A stretch of DNA of 64,000 nt from Poriferisodalis sp965208485 (GCF_965208485.1 NZ_OZ242344.1:2356001-2420000); one strand, 5' to 3'. Positions 27,726-38,172 are shown, numbered from the stretch's first letter. Program-made: numbers and translations. The notes: generated by a model from the sequence alone, not told the origin.

Positions 27726-28029
27726 GCTGCGCGACCCGGCCGCGCAGACCCGCGAGATGCTGCTCATCGAGGAAGACCAGATTCGTGACGGGCTCGGGGC
27801 CGGCGTGCAGCCCCGGATGCGCACGGTGCTCACGCCCGAGGCCCGCATCAGCCGCTACCAGAATCCGGACTACGGCGAGCTGTACGACATGTCCGCCGAC
27901 CCCGACGAGCTCGAGAACCGCTGGGAGGACGGGGCCGCAGCCGGGCTGCGCCAGGACATGAGCGATGCGCTGGCCGAGATGATGATCGCCTGCACCAACC
28001 CCAGCTTCCGCCCCGACTACATCGCCTGA
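27721..28029 (+). pseudogene. C-terminal fragment of a second sulfatase
   Basis: About 103 codons with sulfatase C-terminal features: MLLIEEDQIRDGLGAGVQPRMRTVLT, then YGELYDMSADPDELENRW and a normal stop. The catalytic N-terminal three quarters and any start codon are missing. The break coincides with the end of the inverted FGGY kinase remnant, a rearrangement junction. Confidence 0.78.
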
Positions 28030-28035
28030 TCTGCA

Positions 28036-30684
28036 CCGCCGGGGCCGCCGGCGCTGCTGCGGCCGGACTCTTCAACCTGCCCGCCAAGCTTGAGTTCGCG
28101 GCGCTGACGATTCGCCAGGACCCTTTCTCTCGGGGTGATCACACCTATGCCTCGGCGTGCTTGCTTCGCAGCGACGGCGCGGTGTGGTGCTCGACGCCGC
28201 TCAAGCCCCACTGCGAGGGCATGGCGCACATCTCCGATGTTGCCGTCTGGGCGGTTCGTGACGGTGTCGCTGGGTTCGGCGGGTGCACTCAGGTTCGGCG
28301 TTCGCGGGGAGTATGGGTGCGCGATCGGGGTGGACGGGTCGTTGGCGTGCTGGCTGGGTCAGGGCCTCGCGGTCGAGTCTTGGGCGGAGTCGTGGGTCCG
28401 GGTGCCGGCGGGCCGTTTCGTGGACGTGTCGGCTGGGGCGTTGTGCGCGGTGCGCGTCGACGGCCGGTTGGTGTGTTGGGGCGACGACGAGCGCAACCGC
28501 GTCGGGCTGCCCGGGGGCGGTTCGTGGAGATCGTCGAGGGCAGGTCGTGCGCTTTGGATGCAGAGGGCCGGTTGTCGTGCTGGGGCGAGGAGGCGGACTA
28601 TGTGGCGCCGGTTCTGCCGCGGGGCCGTTTCGTGGATCTGTCGATGGGTCCTGGTGGGGGGTGCGCGGTGCGTGTGGAGGGTCCGCTGGCGTGCTGGGAC
28701 CATCACGGCCAGCTTGGGCCTGAGGGCGCGGGGGGACGGTCGCTGGATCGGCTGGGCTCGTTTCACGAAGCAGTGGTGGATGCTGGGCATGTCTGCGCGC
28801 TCACCGGCGGGGGCGATCTGGAGTGCTGGGGCGGTCGCGAGCAGAGGCGAGGGGGACAGGTTCGGTGGTCGACGACGACCAGCCTGCCGGCGCAGTTTCG
28901 GTGCCCGGAGTCGGCGGACTTGCAGTTGCAGTGCGATGACCGTTTCGGGTTGGCGCGGTCGCGGTCGGGTCCGCTGGGGCGGCTTGCGGCGGCGGACGCC
29001 AGCGACGGGTCGAGGGTGGCGTATTGCGCGTTGGATCCCGATGGGCGGGTGAGCTGCTGGGGCTTGTTGAACGCTTACGGAGAGCGGGGCGACTGGGACG
29101 CCCCCGAGGGGGAGTTCACCCAGGTGTCGGTGACGTTCGGGATGGCATGCGGGGTGCGCACTGACACCACGGTGGCGTGCTGGGGGGACCTCGTCGGGAC
29201 CGGCGGGAGCTGGGGGACGGGCTCTTTCGGGGCGGTGCCGGCATGGCTTGTTGATGCGGGCATGGTCGGGCGGCTGCCTCCTGATGGCGACGGGTATGGG
29301 TCGGTGTTGCTGGGCGGCCCGCGGGTGTGCGGGCTGCGCGTGGACGGATCGGTGTGGTGCGCCGACGACAGCGATGCAGCGCCGGCGGCCGCGGCAGGGC
29401 GCTATGAGAGCCTCCACGATGCTGACGGCAGGCTCTGCGGGGTCCGAGCGGGAGGCGAGTACGGCTGTGTGGACCCCGCAGTGGACCAGCGGCTCGCTGC
29501 ATGGATGCCCCATCGGGACTTCGCCGTGGTGCGCGGCTCCTGCGGGCTGCGGCCCGGTGGGGGGGACGTTCGTGGACATCTCTGCGGGCGAGGACCGTAC
29601 GTGCGGGGTGCGCACGGGCGGGGAGCTCGTGTGCTGGGGCGATGAGTTCGGCAAGCCTCCTGGGGGCCGGTTCGTCAAGGTCGATGTCTGGGACCAGCGC
29701 GGAGCGGGCAATGCGTGCGCGGTGGGGGCCGGCGGTGCGCTGCGCTGCTGGAGCCGGTTCCGCACGGGCCGCGATCGCGAGGTCTTCGGTCATGACAACG
29801 ATTTCGGGCAGGCCGATCCTCCTGGGGGTGTGTTTGTGGATGTGTCGGTGGGGGAGCGGTATGCGTGCGCGCTGCGCGCCGATGGGTCGGCGGTGTGCTG
29901 GGGCGACAATCTGGGGCAGAGCTACGGCACCGCCGGGCAGTTCGAGCGTTGGCCCAAGGGCGCGTTGGCGGTGCCTGAGGGGCCGTTCTCGCAGGTGCAT
30001 GCGAGCATGCCGCCGTGCGGTCTGCGCACCAGCGGCGAGGCGGCGTGCTGGAGCGACCAAGGACGCGCACTCATGAGCGAATGGGCGCGGGGGGACGACG
30101 GTGTTTTCTTCGACGAGCGATGGACGCTGATCTCCACAGGATGGGGCTACCAGCCGATCGACTTCCGCGGACCTGAGACGCCGTTGATGGTATGCGGCAT
30201 TCGGGCCGACGCAACCATGGACTGTCACTCCGACCGGCTGGGGTTCAGCGATGGACGGTACGCAGGCAGTTACGGAAGCAGCGGTTTGCATCTATTGGCG
30301 GATGACCCGGATTGGCTCGATCGTCACGGAGGGTTCGCCGCGGTGGACTACGGCTCGGATCCGGTGTGCGCGCTCCTCGCAGACCGCACGATCACATGCA
30401 GCGGCACCCGCCGCTTTCGCGAATACAACGTGTACGGCTGGCACGACGCAGTGATCGATCCGCCCGATGGCGAGTTCGTCCAGGTCGCCGTAGGGCGAGT
30501 CCATGCGTGCGCGATTCGCACCGACGGCACCGTGGCCTGCTGGGGCAACAACAGCGACAGGCCGGTGAAGTGCTGCCCGGACATTTGGCTTGATTCTGCC
30601 TACCGGGGGGATCCTCGCATGGACGCAGCGCTGCCTGTCTTGCTGGCCCGCGTGCTGCCGCCCGAGCAACGGCAGGTCGCGTGA
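28036..30684 (+). pseudogene. RCC1-repeat membrane protein, copy A (three frameshifts, 5' truncated)
   Basis: Roughly 880 codons of RCC1-like repeats, each with the pattern GRFVDVSAG...CAVR.DG.L.CWG. The frame must shift near 28,248, near 28,515 (GGGGGC run) and at a seven-G run at 29,559-29,565; outside those points all frames are open and read as clean repeats. The C-terminal half (from 29,560) is nearly identical to copies B and C: DNDFGQADPPGGVFVDVSVG and PPCGLRTSGE occur in all three. The N-terminal two-helix membrane anchor of B and C is not recognisable; instead the frame emerges directly after the sulfatase fragment. All three shifts lie in or near G-rich runs, so sequencing error, phase variation or decay are all possible. 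Confidence 0.75.
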
Positions 30685-30715
30685 CTGTCCGCCTGTCTGA
30701 ACCTTGGAGTGCGAC

Positions 30716-31200
30716 GTGAGAGTTTCCCGTGCCTTGACTGCAGCGATGGCTGCGCTTGCTGCTGCTGCCATGACGATGGTGCCAGTAGCGGCCCAGCAGA
30801 CGCCCGGCGCCGAGACTGTGGTTGACCCTGAGGGGGTGCCTGCGCTCGAGAGGGCCGCGCAGGCGTCAGTGCCTTTGCCGGGCGGACCTGAGTTAGGGCC
30901 GGATTTTGTGCTGGAGGGCGAGCGGGTGTTGCCGGGGGTCGCGTCGTTGGGCTGGGACGAGGTGCCCGGCGCGTCGGGTTATGAGCTGATGTTCCGCGGC
31001 CCCGACGGTGAGTCCTAGCCAGACGGACTGCACTGCGGTGCAGGCCTCGGATGTGGCTGGGATCAGTGTCGTTGACCCACCTGCAGGCTTGAACGATCCC
31101 GATGCGCCGTTGACGGTGGCTGTGTCGTAGAGCAGATGCGCGAGTTGCCCGCCATGAAGGCGGATGTGCAGCCAGTGGGGGGCCGGTACGCGGCCTGATC
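30716..31200 (+). pseudogene. Truncated secreted partner, copy A (signal peptide and FnIII-like stub)
   Basis: The start is GTG 30716 with GGAG seven bases upstream. A signal peptide (RALTAAMAALAAAAMTMVPVAAQQ) is followed by the same FnIII-like beginning as the intact protein at 38,169 (FVLEGERV, then GVASLGWDEVPGASG), ending at a stop at 31,018. Beyond it, out-of-frame pieces still match the intact protein (DCTAVQASDVAG, VVDPPAGLNDPDAPLTVA, QMRELPA) to about 31,200. The protease, RCC1 and LRR parts are gone. Confidence 0.75.
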
Positions 31201-31630
31201 GAGGACCATTGGGTTCCGTCGAGCGCCGAGGATCACTCACCTGTTCGGCGCGGCCGGCGATTGTCTCGACAGCGATGCGGTGTTCGGCGTGCGTGACACG
31301 CTGATCGTCGAACTGGACGGTGATCGCTGCAAGTACGACTTGGTCCTCGTGGCCGCTGAGGCCGGTTGAGCAGTCGTACGGCCAGGTGCGCATGCTGCGG
31401 AGGCGGCAGGAGCCTCTGCTGAGGCGGTCCAGCGAGTTCGGGACCGTCGGAGTTGACAGGCCCGTGCGGCGCCTTGAACCACCAAGAGGTCTGCGTGGGA
31501 TTGCCTTGACAGTCCTGGGCTCCCGGCCTCGCTGAGCGCGTTCGCCCGGTGCGTGGGTGCATGCGACACCGCAGTCGGCATGCCGGAATTAGAAGAACTG
31601 GCCTGACTAATCTTCTCGGGAATGTTTGCT
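31201..31630. other. Degenerate tract between stub A and the IS
   Basis: No gene supported. A frame reading GDCLDSDAVFGVRDTLIVELDGDRCKYDLVLVA occurs near 31,255-31,365 but is closed by stops on both sides and matches nothing else in the window; it may be a further decayed piece of the secreted protein or older debris. Confidence 0.5.
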
Positions 31631-31754
31631 CTAGCCCTGATTATTCACGAGTCTGGTGTTCGGGGTTGTTTGGGTCCGCGGAAAAGCCCCTCTGACCTGC
31701 GACGATGCATGTCTGCAAGGAACGCATCAGCGGGTTCAGGGGGGCATCTGCGAG

Positions 31755-33105
31755 GTGAAGTCTATCAGTGTCGCGAACGCGCGTCTGGCAGGCGGCGGGG
31801 ACCGGGTCGTGTGGGGCGCGGGACTGTTCGCTTTGGGCGGCTTCGCGGACGGTGTGGGGCTGACCGGCGCGCTGTCGGCCGCGGTGCCCCGACGCGGGGA
31901 GCGCGCCCCGGTTCATGATCGGGGCGCGGTGCTGGTGCACGCGTTGTTGACGGTGGCCGCGGGCGGGGAGGCGTGCAGCGACATCGAGCATCTGCGCGCG
32001 CAGCGGGAGCTGTTCGGCGGTGTGGCGTCGGACTCGACGCTGTACCGCACGATCACCGGGCTGGGCGCGGGCGGCCCCGCGGCGTTGCTGGGCGCCGCAG
32101 CGCAGGTGCGCCCGCAGATGTGGGCCGGTCGTGACCGCAGCGGCCCGCTGGTGGCCGGCATCGACTCCACGCTGGCGGGTGGTCCACTCTGAGAACAAGG
32201 CCGGCGCGGCGCCGCATTACAAGCGCGGCTACGGGTTTCATCCGATGATCTGCTCGACCGCGGACGGGGAGCCGCTGTGGGTCAAGCCGCGGGCGGGCAA
32301 CGCCGCCGCGAACAGCATCGCGGATCGTCTCGAAGTGCTCGACGCGGCCGTGGCGGTGCTGCCCGGCGTCGATGCGGCAGGCCACCGCGAAGGCGACGAC
32401 AGCAATCTCGCGCTGCGCCCGCTGGTGGTGAGCATCGACGCCGGCGGCTGCTCAGCGACGCTCGCGGCGGGACTCGCGAAGCGCAACGTCGGGTTCGCGG
32501 TCTCAGCGCGTTCCGCGCCGGCGATCTCAGCAGCGATCCGCCGTGTCGTGGGCGAGCCGGGCCGCTGGCACAACAGCCCCGAACGGTCCAAGCAGCGCAA
32601 ACGCAGCCGCGCTCAGGTCGCGGACCTCACCGACCTCGCCGACCTGTCGGGGTGGCCTGAGGGGACACGGCTGGTGGTGCGCCGCGAGCCGCGGCACCCC
32701 GGCGCGCAGCGCAGCCTGTTCGACAGCGACAGCTTCCGCTGCTGGGGGTTCTACAGCGACCAGCAAGGCGACACCGCGCAACTCGACCGCCTGATGCGCT
32801 CGCACGCCGACGTCGCCGACGCCGTGCGCCGCCTCAAGGACAGCGGCCTGTCGCGCATGGCGTTCACCGCGTGGAACGCGAACAGCGCATGGGCCGCCAT
32901 GCGCATGACCGGCCTCGCGCTCGTGGGATGGTTCCAGAACGCCTGCCTCCAAGGCGCCCTCGCCAAAGCTGCGCCCAAACGGCTCCGCCGGCAGCTGTGG
33001 CACCTGCCAGCGCTCGTGTGCACCAGCGCACGGCGCACCCTGCTGCGCCTGCCCGAACAGCACCCCGGCACCCGAGCGCTGCTCGCCATCGCACACCCCC
33101 GCTGA
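31755..33105 (+). pseudogene. IS1380-family transposase, frameshifted
   Basis: GTG start at 31755 (VKSISVANARLAGG). The first frame runs through the HTH region and GIDSTLAG (first catalytic Asp) to a stop near 32,191; the remaining 300 codons (HSENKAGAAPHYKRGYGFHP, LVVSIDAGGCSA, the second Asp region, and GLALVGWFQNACLQG) continue in the next frame. One extra base in CTGGCGGGTGGTCC near 32,175 explains the break. Apart from this the transposase is full length. Confidence 0.82.
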
Positions 33106-33300
33106 CCCCCTCCGCGCACCCAGCCAGCACAGCTCCCCGCCCAGCGGGGCAGCCCCGCCGCGCCCGAACACACACCCGGCCCGCCCCAACGCCCCCAACC
33201 GCAGCCATCAACTGTGTTGCGTCTGATTTTGCGCGACGGGTTCTGAGTTTTTTCGAGCAGCGTCGGTCAGGGTTGGCGGTCTCAGCGCAGGAGGCTGCCG

Positions 33301-33633
33301 ATGACCGCTCCGCCGGGCCGGAGACCGAGGAAGATGCTCACAGCGGAGCAGAAGTACGACTTGTGGGTGCGGATGCTGACTGGGCAGATCACCCAGGCCG
33401 AGGCGGCGGCGGAGGCCGGCGTGGATCGGTCGGTGGTGTCTCGTTTGCGTGCGGTGGCACGCGACGGGGCGATCGCTGCGTTGGGGGCGTCGAAGCCTGG
33501 GCGGCCACGCCGGACGCGGGCCGAGGCGTCCGAGGCGGCGGCGTTGCGGGCGGAGGTGGAGCGGCTGGGCCGCACTGTTGTGGAGCAGGCCGTGGAGCTG
33601 GCGGTGCTGCGGGGAAAAACGGGCTGGGGATGA
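33301..33633 (+). CDS. IS3/IS481-type transposase OrfA (helix-turn-helix)
   Basis: A 110-residue OrfA with KYDLWVRMLTGQITQAEAAA and GVDRSVVSRLRAVA as the helix-turn-helix and a C-terminal leucine-zipper-like heptad region (ALRAEVERLGRTVVEQAVELAVL). The stop overlaps the orfB ATG (ATGA), as is usual when OrfA and OrfAB are made from one transcript. Confidence 0.82.
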   Translation: MTAPPGRRPRKMLTAEQKYDLWVRMLTGQITQAEAAAEAGVDRSVVSRLRAVARDGAIAALGASKPGRPRRTRAEASEAAALRAEVERLGRTVVEQAVELAVLRGKTGWG

Positions 33634-34687
33634 GCGGCCCTGTTCCCGCCCGCGTCGATGGGGCCGCCAAGGAGTGCTTGCTGGGGCTGATCGACGACGC
33701 CACCGCAGCGGGATGGACCCACGGCCGGGTGTGCGCGGTGCTGGGCATCGATCGGCGCCGGGCGTGGCGCTGGTCCCGGCGCCGCGACGCGGGGCAGCTC
33801 GATGACGCCCGCCCCGGGGGCCGTGCGGTCCATGGGCTGCTGGGGTGGGAACGCGACGAGATCGTGAAGCTGTTCGACGAATGGGGCGACGTCGACCGGT
33901 CCCATCGCAAGCTCGCCCACCGGGGCTCCTGTCTGGGCCGGGTGTGGGTGTCGCCGTCCAGCGTGGACCGCGTTCTCGCAGGCCACGGCCTCGCCCTGGC
34001 AGGCGTGCCGCGCCCCAAGCGGACGGCTCGCTCGCCGTGGCCCGGCTGGTGCGAGTGGCGCCCCAACCAGCTGTGGTGCTGGGACGGCACCCAGTTCCCC
34101 CGATGCCGGCCCGCCAAGCACGCCTACGCGATCGTTGATGTCGTGTCCCGCAAGTGGATCGCCGCCCACCTCACCGGCACCCCGGACTCGGTCGCCGCTC
34201 GAGTGCTGTCCGCCGAAGCGCTCCAAGCCGAGGGGCTGCTCACCGACGAGATCGCGGCCCGCTTGGCGATCCCGACGCCGAGCCGCCTCAGCACGACGAC
34301 ATCCCGCTGCTGCTGGCGCTGTCGGACAACGGCCCCGAGATGCGCGCCGGCGACACCGCCCGCTTCATGGCCGCCTGCTCGATCGCCCAGCACTTCGGCC
34401 GCCCATCCACGCCCACCGACCAAGCCTGGATCGAGTCACTCTTCGGGCACCTCAAAGACGAGCACCCCTACCTCGACACGCTGGACCGTCCCGCCGATCT
34501 CGCCCGGGAGCCCGAACGCGTCCGGACCCACTACAACGAGAACCGGCTGCACGAAGGCATCGGATACGTCACCCCCCAAGACGAGCACCAAGGCCGAGGA
34601 GAACAGATCCGCCGAGCCCGCCGAGACGGCCTCCGACAAGCCGACGCCCAACGCCGCCACGCCCGCCGAAACCGACCACTGCCATGA
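33630..34687 (+). pseudogene. IS3/IS481-type transposase OrfB, frameshifted
   Basis: A DDE integrase-core protein: LWCWDGTQFPR holds the first aspartate, and in the second frame LALSDNGPEM holds the second and QAWIESLFGHLKDEHP the glutamate. The frame changes near 34,290 (after IPTPSRLST), so a single full-length protein cannot be made without recoding. The region 34,690-34,858 downstream is A-rich and non-coding. Confidence 0.8.
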
Positions 34688-34952
34688 CCAACCCAACACC
34701 ACCGCCAGCACGCCGACGCTGCTTGAAAAACCCGGCAATCTGTCGCGAAAAGTCAGAAACACCTCACAACGCACCCACGACGCACCCAGCAGCACCTCAA
34801 AACGCCCAGACCGCAAAAAGCGAGCAAAGAACACGCCCAAAAGAAGCTCAACAGAATTCTCGTGAATAATCAGGGCTAGTAATAGCCGCTATATGAGAGC
34901 TGTGTCGGCAGGGGCCGTGCTGTTGCTTGTGCGGCTGGGGTTGGGCTGATCG

Positions 34953-36371
34953 GTGAGCTCTGACAGCTGGTTCTGGTGGCGGTGGATCGCGGTGGGCGTT
35001 GTGTGCGCGGTGGTGCTGCGGTTGCTGGTCGACGACGCGTTGCCGCAGCGGAGGGTTCGGCTCAAGCGCGGTCTCAGGGTCTGGCTGCCGTACTGGTCGC
35101 GGTGGGCGATCGAGCATTGGTCTCGGCTTGCGGTCGCGGCGCTGTATCTGCTGGTGGCCCTCACGACGCTGTGGCCTCAGGACCGCCTCTATGAGGAGGA
35201 CTGGCCGGGCTATCGGGGGTTCGGGCGTGCTGATCCGCCGGGGGGGACGTTCGTGGACATCTCTGCGGGTGAGGACCGTACGTGCGGGGTGCGCACGGGC
35301 GGGGAGCTCGTGTGCTGGGGCGATGAGTTCGGCAAGCCTCCTGGGGGCCGGTTCGTCAAGGTCGATGTCTGGGACCAGCGCGGAGCGGGCAATGCGTGCG
35401 CGGTGGGGGCCGATGGTGCGCTGCGCTGCTGGGGCCGGTTCCGCTCGGGCAGCGATCTCGAGTTGCTCGGTCATGACAACGATTTCGGGCAGGCCGATCC
35501 TCCTGGGGGTGTGTTCGTGGATGTGTCGGTGGGGGAGCGGTACGCGTGCGCGCTGCGCGCTGATGGGTCGGCGGTGTGCTGGGGCGACAATCTCGGGAAG
35601 AGCTACAGCACCGCTCCGCAGTACGAGTGGTGGCCCAAGGGCGCGTTGGCGGTGCCTGAGGGGCCGTTCGCGCAGGTGCATGCGAGCATCCCGCCGTGCG
35701 GGCTGCGCATCAGCGGCGAGGTGGTGTGCTGGAGCGACCAGGGACGCCGGCTGATGGACGCCTGGGCGCCCGACGACGCGCCCGACAACGTCTTGAATAA
35801 CAAGTGGACCCAGCTAGTGGCGGGATGGGGAAGCCGGCTGATCTCCGACAACGCGGTCCTGTGCGGCATCCGCGCCGACGCGACCGTGGGCTGCTCTCCC
35901 TATGGCGCCTACCGCGAGAGAGACAGCGAGCCAGGCCGCTCTGCGTTCGTGTTGGTGACGCCGGACTTGTACCCGTGGGTTGGCTCAGGAGAGTTCCGCG
36001 TGATGGATTGGACCTCGGATGCGATGTGCGCGGTGCGCGCTGATCGCTCGATCGACTGCACCGAGAGCCACAGCGAACACATTCTCTCCGATGTTCGAGA
36101 CGATTGGAGATACGCGCTGACTGATCCGCCTCAAGGCGAGTTCGCCCAGGTCGCCGCAGGGCGAGTCCATGCGTGCGCGATCCGCACCGACGGCACAGTC
36201 GCCTGCTGGGGCAACAACAGCGACAGACCCCGGAATCCAGCGACCTCCTGCCGCCGGCGTGCGTGCCCCGATGGCGATGGCGCTGTCCGTCTTGCTGGCC
36301 AGCGTGCTGCCGCCCGAACAACGGCAGGTCGCGTGACTGTCCGCCTATCTGAGCTTTGGAGTGCAACGTGA
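34953..36371 (+). CDS. Membrane-anchored RCC1-repeat protein, copy B
   Basis: A 472-residue protein. The N-terminus MSSDSWFWWRWIAV begins a first hydrophobic helix; a second (about residues 65-80, LAVAALYLLVALTTLWP) is followed by the repeat region. RCC1-like repeats (about 7, each near 40-55 residues with paired cysteines: TCGVR...VCWG) fill residues 95-420 and should face outward as a beta-propeller. Compared with copies A and C, the last about 45 residues are out of frame: another frame contains LLASVLPPEQRQVA, the natural end of copy A. The stop overlaps the next GTG (GTGA), coupling it to the secreted stub. The function is unknown; RCC1 propellers are protein-binding scaffolds. Confidence 0.78.
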   Translation: MSSDSWFWWRWIAVGVVCAVVLRLLVDDALPQRRVRLKRGLRVWLPYWSRWAIEHWSRLAVAALYLLVALTTLWPQDRLYEEDWPGYRGFGRADPPGGTFVDISAGEDRTCGVRTGGELVCWGDEFGKPPGGRFVKVDVWDQRGAGNACAVGADGALRCWGRFRSGSDLELLGHDNDFGQADPPGGVFVDVSVGERYACALRADGSAVCWGDNLGKSYSTAPQYEWWPKGALAVPEGPFAQVHASIPPCGLRISGEVVCWSDQGRRLMDAWAPDDAPDNVLNNKWTQLVAGWGSRLISDNAVLCGIRADATVGCSPYGAYRERDSEPGRSAFVLVTPDLYPWVGSGEFRVMDWTSDAMCAVRADRSIDCTESHSEHILSDVRDDWRYALTDPPQGEFAQVAAGRVHACAIRTDGTVACWGNNSDRPRNPATSCRRRACPDGDGAVRLAGQRAAARTTAGRVTVRLSELWSAT

Positions 36372-36613
36372 TAGTTTCCCATGCCCTGACTGCAGCGATG
36401 GCTGCGCTTGCTGCTGCTGCCATGACGATGGTGCCAGTAGCGGCCCAGCAGACGCCCGGCGCCGAGACGGCGCGGGTGCCCGACACAGTGCCCTTGCTGG
36501 GGACGGCTGACCAGGTGCCTGCGCCCTTGCCGGGCGGGCCCGAGTTGGGGGCGGGTTTTGTGCTGGAGGGCGAGCGGGTGTCGCTCGGGCGCGTTGTGTT
36601 GAAGTGGAGATAA
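36368..36613 (+). pseudogene. Truncated secreted partner, copy B
   Basis: GTG start coupled to the copy-B stop. Signal peptide (ALTAAMAALAAAAMTMVPVAAQQ) nearly identical to copy A, then PLPGGPELGAGFVLEGERV and a stop after VVLKWR, giving 81 residues. Everything after the first FnIII-like strand of the intact protein at 38,169 is deleted. The product might still be secreted as a small peptide, but it looks like a remnant. Confidence 0.72.
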
Positions 36614-36656
36614 GAAGCGTGACTATTCTCCGGGGGGTGCTGTCCGGGGCTGGCCG

Positions 36657-36698
36657 CATGGCTCGATTGTCGCCGCACATGGCTCGATTGTCGCCGCA
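36657..36698. repeat. 21-bp perfect tandem duplication
   Basis: CATGGCTCGATTGTCGCCGCA occurs twice head to tail (36657-36677 and 36678-36698) in the 218-base gap between the copy-B stub and the copy-C membrane gene. The rest of the gap holds no supported gene; it must contain the copy-C promoter if that gene has its own. Confidence 0.9.
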
Positions 36699-36831
36699 GT
36701 GGTGTTTGGCTGTGCGGCTGCTGGCTGCGGCACGCAGCGGTGTTGGGCGTGGTTCCGCGGCTGGTGCTGGTCGGTTTCGGTGACCGTGGCCGCTCCCGGG
36801 CTCCGCGAGTGGCGAGAAGCAGGGTCGCGTT

Positions 36832-38172
36832 GTGGACCCTGACGTTTGGTTCTGGTGGCGGTGGATGGCGGTGGGATTGGCTGCGGTGGGGTTCGTGTGT
36901 CTAGTGCGTTTGGCGTGGCCGAAGAAGTGGTGGCGGTGGGCGGTGGTGGCGTCCTATGTGCTGGTGGCGGCCACGATGCTGTGGCCGCAGGACCGCATTT
37001 ACGAAGACGATTACCCGGGCTATCCGGGCTTCGGGCGGGCGGATCCGCCGTCGGGGACGTTCGTGGACATCTCTGCGGGTGAGGACCGTACGTGCGGGGT
37101 GCGCACCGGTGGGGAGATCGTGTGCTGGGGCGACGAGTTCGACAAGCCTCCTGGGGGCCGGTTCGTCAAGGTCGACATCTGGGACCAGCGCGGAGCGGGC
37201 AATGCGTGCGCGGTGGCGGCCGGCGGTGCGCTGCGTTGCTGGAGCAGCTATCGCACGGGCCGCGATCGCGAGGTCTTCGGTCATGACAACGATTTCGGGC
37301 AGGCCGATCCTCCTGGGGGCGTGTTTGTGGATGTGTCGGTGGGGGAGCGGTATGCGTGTGGGCTGCGCGCCGATGGCTCCGCGGTGTGCTGGGGCGACAA
37401 TCTCGGGCACAGCTACCGCCCTGACGGGCAGCTCGAGCGGTGGCCCAGGGGCGCGTTGGCGGTGCCTGAGGGGCCGTTCTCGCAGGTGCATGCGAGCATC
37501 CCGCCGTGCGGTCTGCGCACCAGCGGGGAGGTGGTGTGCTGGAGCGATCAGGGACGCTGGCTGATGGACGCCTGGGTCCGCGACGACGCGCCCGACAACG
37601 TGTTGAACAACAGATGGACCCATCTCGCGACGGGATGGGGAGGCCGACTGATCGGCTACGGCAGCGCCGACGACGCAGTCCTGTGCGGCATCCGCGCCAA
37701 CGCGACGGTGGGCTGCTCGTCCTATGGCGCCTACTACAGGACATACGGCGTCCGTCGTCCTCGGGTCGTGTTGGAGACGCCGGGCCTGTACTCGTGGGAT
37801 GACTCGGGAGAGTTCCTCGCGATGGACCGGACCTCGGATCTGATGTGCGCGGTGCGCGCTGATCGCTCGCTTAAGTGCATCTGGAGCCGCAGCCTTGTTC
37901 TTGCCGGTTATGGAGAGGATTGGCAATACCCGTCGGCTGCTCTGCCCGAGGGTGAGTTCGCTCAGGTCGCCGTAGGGGGAGTGCATGCGTGCGCGATCCG
38001 CACCGATGGCACCGTGGCCTGCTGGGGCAGCAACAGCGACAGGCCGAGCAGGCCTTGTAAGTATCCGTGCATCTCTCTCAATTCTGACCGCCGAGACGAT
38101 GGGCGTTTCGGTGCACTGCTGGCTGATGGACCCATGGATCCGCACCATTCCGAAACTGGGAGTCAGGTATGA
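36832..38172 (+). CDS. Membrane-anchored RCC1-repeat protein, copy C
   Basis: A 446-residue protein, the intact version of the repeated module. GTG start (MDPDVWFWWRWMAVGL). Two transmembrane helices lie at about residues 12-28 and 36-54, with PKKWWRW between them, then the conserved linker LWPQDRIYEDDYPGYPGFG and seven RCC1-like repeats with regular cysteine pairs (TCGVRTGGEIVCWGDEF type). Cysteine pairs in an outward-facing domain suggest disulfides. The last residues overlap the start of the secreted subtilisin gene (ATGA), so the two proteins are translationally coupled and probably act together at the cell surface. The role is unknown. Confidence 0.82.
   Translation: MDPDVWFWWRWMAVGLAAVGFVCLVRLAWPKKWWRWAVVASYVLVAATMLWPQDRIYEDDYPGYPGFGRADPPSGTFVDISAGEDRTCGVRTGGEIVCWGDEFDKPPGGRFVKVDIWDQRGAGNACAVAAGGALRCWSSYRTGRDREVFGHDNDFGQADPPGGVFVDVSVGERYACGLRADGSAVCWGDNLGHSYRPDGQLERWPRGALAVPEGPFSQVHASIPPCGLRTSGEVVCWSDQGRWLMDAWVRDDAPDNVLNNRWTHLATGWGGRLIGYGSADDAVLCGIRANATVGCSSYGAYYRTYGVRRPRVVLETPGLYSWDDSGEFLAMDRTSDLMCAVRADRSLKCIWSRSLVLAGYGEDWQYPSAALPEGEFAQVAVGGVHACAIRTDGTVACWGSNSDRPSRPCKYPCISLNSDRRDDGRFGALLADGPMDPHHSETGSQV

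Larger units (their letters stand above)
31631..34879. mobile_element. Nested IS: IS1380-family element interrupted by an IS3/IS481-type element
   Basis: Perfect 21-bp inverted repeats bound the element: CTAGCCCTGATTATTCACGAG at 31631-31651 and its reverse complement at 34859-34879. The outermost CTAG may be a 4-bp target duplication, leaving CCCTGATTATTCACGAG as the true terminal repeat. Inside are an IS1380-type transposase (31,755-33,105, frameshifted) and an IS3/IS481-type orfA-orfB pair (33,301-34,687, orfB frameshifted). A single IS1380 would be about 1.7 kb, so the second element apparently inserted between the first transposase and its right end. Confidence 0.78.

Noticed and set aside
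28359..29765. 468-codon minus-strand frame in RCC1 copy A
   Set aside because: Mirror of the RCC1 repeats on the other strand. The plus strand carries the cysteine-paired RCC1 pattern shared with copies B and C.
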